DNA of 5,614 nt from Verrucomicrobiota bacterium (GTDB lineage Bacteria; Verrucomicrobiota; Verrucomicrobiia; Verrucomicrobiales; Verrucomicrobiaceae): the NCBI GenBank assembly GCA_023429545.1, contig JAEYUU010000779.1:1-5614 (forward strand), read 5' to 3'. Position 1 is the first letter of the stretch. Each line of letters opens with the position of its first letter. Under the pieces are notes generated by a model. It searched no databases and was not told where the DNA came from. It was given only the letters and a program-made list of their open reading frames with translations. Positions 4,497 to 5,614 of this stretch are shown here, in pieces. A program made the position numbers and the translations under genes.

Positions 4497-5614
4497 GCAG
4501 CGGGATCCTTCCTTCCCCGCATCCACTCCTTCAGCGCCTGCAGCATTCTGTCCCGGCGTCCCGCGTGGTCCGGCAGCGTGGCAAGGTCCTGCAACTCATT
4601 GGGATCCACGGTGAGGTGAAAAAGTTGTGTGCGTGCCGCCTTGGGATACCACACGAGCTTCCAGCCATCGGGGGTGCGGAGCATGCGCTGGGTGTCCGTG
4701 AAATAGCCGTACACCGCGTCGTGTACTTCGGTTTTCTCGCCACGCAGGACTGGGACAAGACTTTTTCCTTCCACACTCTTGGGAATCGCCACGCCGGTGA
4801 GTTCGCACACGGTTGGGTAGATGTCGCGGAGATAGCATTGTGCCGCGAATCGTTGGCCTTTGGGGATGCCTGGTCCTGCCACGATGAGCGGGGCATTTGC
4901 GGTGTGCTCATACTGGTTCTGCTTGCCCATCAGTCCATGGCTACCCAGCGCCAGACCCTGGTCGCTGGTAAAGATGACGATGGTGTTGCCCAGGCGACCT
5001 GCGTCTTCGAGCGCGGAGAGCAATTTGCCGACCTGCGCGTCCAACTGCTCCACCAGGGCAAGGTAGACGGCGGTTTCCGCTTTCACCTGCGATTCCGTGC
5101 GCGGCGCGGGCACGATCATCTCATCACGACCCTGGATGTTCCCGTGATCGAAGGGATGTTGAGGGCGGAAGTTTGCCGGCAGCGGAGTCTCGGCTGGTGC
5201 AAAGCGGCCCTCCTTCCCTTTGGGCCAGTGCAGTGGATCGTGGGTGGCCGTGAAATTCACATGGAGGAACAACCGGCTGTCCTTTTGCTGCTGGATCACC
5301 TTCGCCATCGCATCGGCGATATGGATGTCTGTATCTGGTGTGAGGCCGATGCCCAATTCCGGCATGGCCTTGCCGTCGCTGGTTTTCAGGGTCCATCCTT
5401 TGTAGCCGGTAACCGGTCGTCCCGTGGCGCTGATTGGGAGCGTGAGAGCGGCATTCCTGCCGCCTCCACCGCTGCTGTAGAGTCCTGCTGTCTCCGCGTA
5501 GCCGCGCATGGCAGGTGTGCCGTGCACATGCCACTTCCCACTGTGGACTGTATGCCAGCCCGCCGTCTTCATTGCCTGCGGCCAAAGCACCCATTTATCG
5601 GGAAAGGGGACGAC
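4484..5614 (-). CDS. Type I sulfatase, N-terminus outside window (partial)
   Basis: The frame is open from the right edge to TAA at 4484-4486, giving the last 376 residues; the start lies beyond 5614. Type I (alkaline-phosphatase fold) sulfatases hydrolyse sulfate esters, often of algal or host polysaccharides, usually after export. Numbered from the window edge, visible family features are Gly26-Lys27-Trp28-His29 (the conserved lysine-containing motif), Thr124-His125-Asp126-Pro127, and Thr216-Ser-Asp218-Gln-Gly220 for metal binding. These are followed by Gly-Ser-His226-Gly, Gly-Lys231 and a Pro-Leu-Ile-Val strand. The C-terminal subdomain has the usual Leu-Phe-His-Leu (331-334) and Asp337-Pro-Asn-Glu-Leu. 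The Cys/Ser-x-Pro-Ser-Arg formylglycine motif and any signal peptide are off-window, so activity and export cannot be judged. A Gly-rich run (about 48-52) is unusual. The last codons (Ser-Asn-Gln-stop) coincide with a CAGTAAT repeat, so the natural C-terminus may have been changed by it. Confidence 0.95.
   Translation of the reverse strand, partial: VVPFPDKWVLWPQAMKTAGWHTVHSGKWHVHGTPAMRGYAETAGLYSSGGGGRNAALTLPISATGRPVTGYKGWTLKTSDGKAMPELGIGLTPDTDIHIADAMAKVIQQQKDSRLFLHVNFTATHDPLHWPKGKEGRFAPAETPLPANFRPQHPFDHGNIQGRDEMIVPAPRTESQVKAETAVYLALVEQLDAQVGKLLSALEDAGRLGNTIVIFTSDQGLALGSHGLMGKQNQYEHTANAPLIVAGPGIPKGQRFAAQCYLRDIYPTVCELTGVAIPKSVEGKSLVPVLRGEKTEVHDAVYGYFTDTQRMLRTPDGWKLVWYPKAARTQLFHLTVDPNELQDLATLPDHAGRRDRMLQALKEWMRGRKDPAASNQ

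Overview
The window is a stretch of a GC-rich bacterial chromosome with five protein genes and no RNA genes, CRISPR array or recognisable mobile element. The mix suggests a Verrucomicrobiota member (Verrucomicrobium/Roseimicrobium/Prosthecobacter-like). The clues are a small secreted CxxC protein ending in a proline-rich PPPR tail, a type I sulfatase, an RsmA fused to a Nudix domain, and gene starts without a visible Shine-Dalgarno sequence. This placement is an inference from gene style, not a proven assignment.

Layout. On the minus strand, positions 4-414 encode a small exported protein of unknown role, and 512-1885 encode a polytopic membrane protein of the O-antigen ligase/polymerase (Wzy_C) type. 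A 283-bp non-coding region (1886-2168) separates it from a divergent plus-strand gene, 2169-3491. That gene encodes a 440-residue fusion of the 16S rRNA dimethyltransferase RsmA (KsgA) with an IDI/YfcD-type Nudix hydrolase. After a 179-bp gap holding a 67-bp inverted-repeat structure, a promoter and a leader hairpin, positions 3671-4405 (plus) encode an unrecognised, helix-rich, tryptophan-rich soluble protein. Converging on it from the right edge is a sulfatase on the minus strand (4484 to beyond 5614). Its N-terminus, with the formylglycine motif, lies outside the window.

How the genes relate. They do not form one obvious operon or pathway: cell-envelope polysaccharide assembly, rRNA maturation plus nucleotide or isoprenoid-type pyrophosphate hydrolysis, an unknown cytosolic protein, and sulfated-glycan degradation. 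The less routine content is the RsmA-Nudix fusion, the internal duplication in the 3671-4405 protein, the structured DNA on both sides of that gene, and degenerate CAGTAAN heptamers in inverted orientation that reach into the stop codon of the sulfatase gene. I found no convincing new defence or mobile system.
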